NCBI GenBank assembly: GCA_964429695.1
Contig: CAYSCS010000110.1
Coordinates: forward strand, 1 to 23,886
Length of the DNA stretch: 23,886 nucleotides
Origin: CAYSCS01 sp964429695
GTDB taxonomy: Bacteria > Acidobacteriota > Aminicenantia > Aminicenantales > Aminicenantaceae
Reading direction: 5' to 3'
A program made the position numbers and the translations under genes. Every line of letters begins with the position of its first letter. The first letter of the stretch is position 1. The notes below the pieces were generated by a model. It had not been told where the DNA came from, ran no database searches, and saw only the letters and a list, made by a program, of their open reading frames with translations. Below are positions 23,456 to 23,886 of the stretch, in pieces.

Positions 23456-23886
23456 ATGATACGTCAGAATATCCAAAATTTCAAACTCGGTTCCCTTCAT
23501 CGCACCAAGGCTACGGCCTCCAGCGGCCTCGCTCTGCTCATGACCTTCGCTAAAGACATCGGCTTGGGCAAGCAACTCGACCAGAGTTTTTCTCATCTCA
23601 AGCTCAGACGGCAATGGTATTCGGTTTCAGCCAAGGTGCTGTCATTTCTGCAGATGGTCATCAAGGGAGGCGATAGGCTTTCAGATATTGACGTTTTGCG
23701 TGCTGATCCGGGCTTGCTCGCTCTTTTACGGATGGAGGGAGTTTGCCGGCCGAACACGCTTTCTGAGTTGGCTCGGCGGTTCAGACGGCGGGACATCAAT
23801 CGGCTGGCCGAGTGCACGATGCGCGTGGCGGTACGAGCGTTTCGGGCCCGCAAGGTCCGGCGTGTTATCCTGGATCTGGACTCGAC
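23456..23886 (+). CDS. IS1380-family transposase, N-terminal part
   Basis: The frame is open from ATG 23456 to the window edge (143 codons) and reads MIRQNIQNFKLGSLHRTKAT, then SGLALLMTFAKDIGL. Later come GGDRLSDIDVLRADPGL, RPNTLSELARRF, and finally VILDLDST just at the edge. The order, with the DLDST segment holding the first catalytic Asp of the DDE site, is that of IS1380-family transposases. GGAGG lies eight bases before the ATG. The rest of the DDE domain is outside the window, so activity cannot be judged. No break is seen in the visible part, and the codon use is GC-richer than in the neighbouring genes, which fits a recent arrival. Confidence 0.88.
   Translation, partial: MIRQNIQNFKLGSLHRTKATASSGLALLMTFAKDIGLGKQLDQSFSHLKLRRQWYSVSAKVLSFLQMVIKGGDRLSDIDVLRADPGLLALLRMEGVCRPNTLSELARRFRRRDINRLAECTMRVAVRAFRARKVRRVILDLDS

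Larger units (their letters stand above)
23330..23886 (+). mobile_element. IS1380-family insertion sequence, left part
   Basis: This covers the leader and transposase start of an IS that continues past the window. Base composition turns clearly GC-richer than the host DNA inside the coding part. The exact left end is not certain: the terminal inverted repeat can only be recognised against the right end, which is missing. The stretch 23298-23312, GAGGCGAATTGCCTC, is a small inverted repeat near the likely border. The insertion lies upstream of the 603-residue gene on the opposite strand. Confidence 0.65.

Noticed and set aside
23336..23853. Two minus-strand ORFs at the right edge.
   Set aside because: They are antisense to the IS1380 transposase and its leader, and their composition is a mirror of its codons.
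1..23886. CRISPR arrays, tRNA or rRNA genes.
   Set aside because: No regularly spaced repeats and no recognisable tRNA or rRNA stretches were seen on reading both strands.

Overview
The window looks like chromosomal DNA of an anaerobic, Gram-negative-type bacterium. Strong Shine-Dalgarno sites, lipoprotein signal peptides and Fur boxes point to a bacterium. A trimethylamine-methyltransferase-like gene, many Fe-S proteins and ferredoxin-fused ATPases point to anaerobic life. The gene style resembles uncultivated lineages such as Aminicenantota, but nothing in the sequence fixes the taxonomy. Most of the window is AT-rich. Only the transposon at the right edge is visibly GC-richer.

Region 1 (1-7847) holds largely unrelated genes. 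On the minus strand are the start of an MttB-family methyltransferase and a DUF885 lipoprotein peptidase. On the plus strand are a lipoprotein MBL-fold hydrolase, an M20 metallopeptidase, and three membrane proteins: a CPBP-type CAAX protease relative, an unknown protein and an HExxH M50-like protein. Region 2 (7848-11568) is minus-strand and badly eroded. It holds a small gene with an in-frame TGA followed by a SECIS-like hairpin, a frameshifted neighbour, an intact QueG-like double-[4Fe-4S] protein, and a long stretch of broken coding remnants.

Region 3 (11569-21253) is the heart of the window: two consecutive plus-strand modules. Each opens with the same promoter layout, TTGACA-N17-TAAATT with a near-consensus Fur box at the expected transcription start. 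Module A encodes a Fur-family regulator, a Gly/Pro/aromatic-rich protein with a helical tail, a tandem NifX-domain protein, an Mrp/NBP35 ATPase, a broken CGGC-domain gene, a Gly/Arg-rich zinc ribbon and a SAM methyltransferase. Module B encodes two DUF5320-like proteins, a NifX domain fused to a Gly/Arg-rich cationic tail and a coiled coil, an FmdB-type zinc ribbon, an exported MBL-fold hydrolase, two ferredoxin-containing MinD-type ATPases, and a DUF4405-like membrane protein whose C-terminal half is now out of frame. The pieces suggest an iron-controlled system for handling Fe-S or iron-sulfide clusters. The NifX plus cationic Gly-rich tail design recalls the archaeal thioferrate storage protein IssA. 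The small Gly-rich proteins share a C-terminal helix that could co-assemble them. The Mrp and MinD ATPases would be the cluster or electron carriers.

Region 4 (21292-23886) holds a large unrecognised secreted protein on the minus strand and the left part of an IS1380-family element that runs off the window. Several genes here are broken by single-base or 7-bp changes. Whether these are true mutations, recoding signals or assembly errors is an open question.
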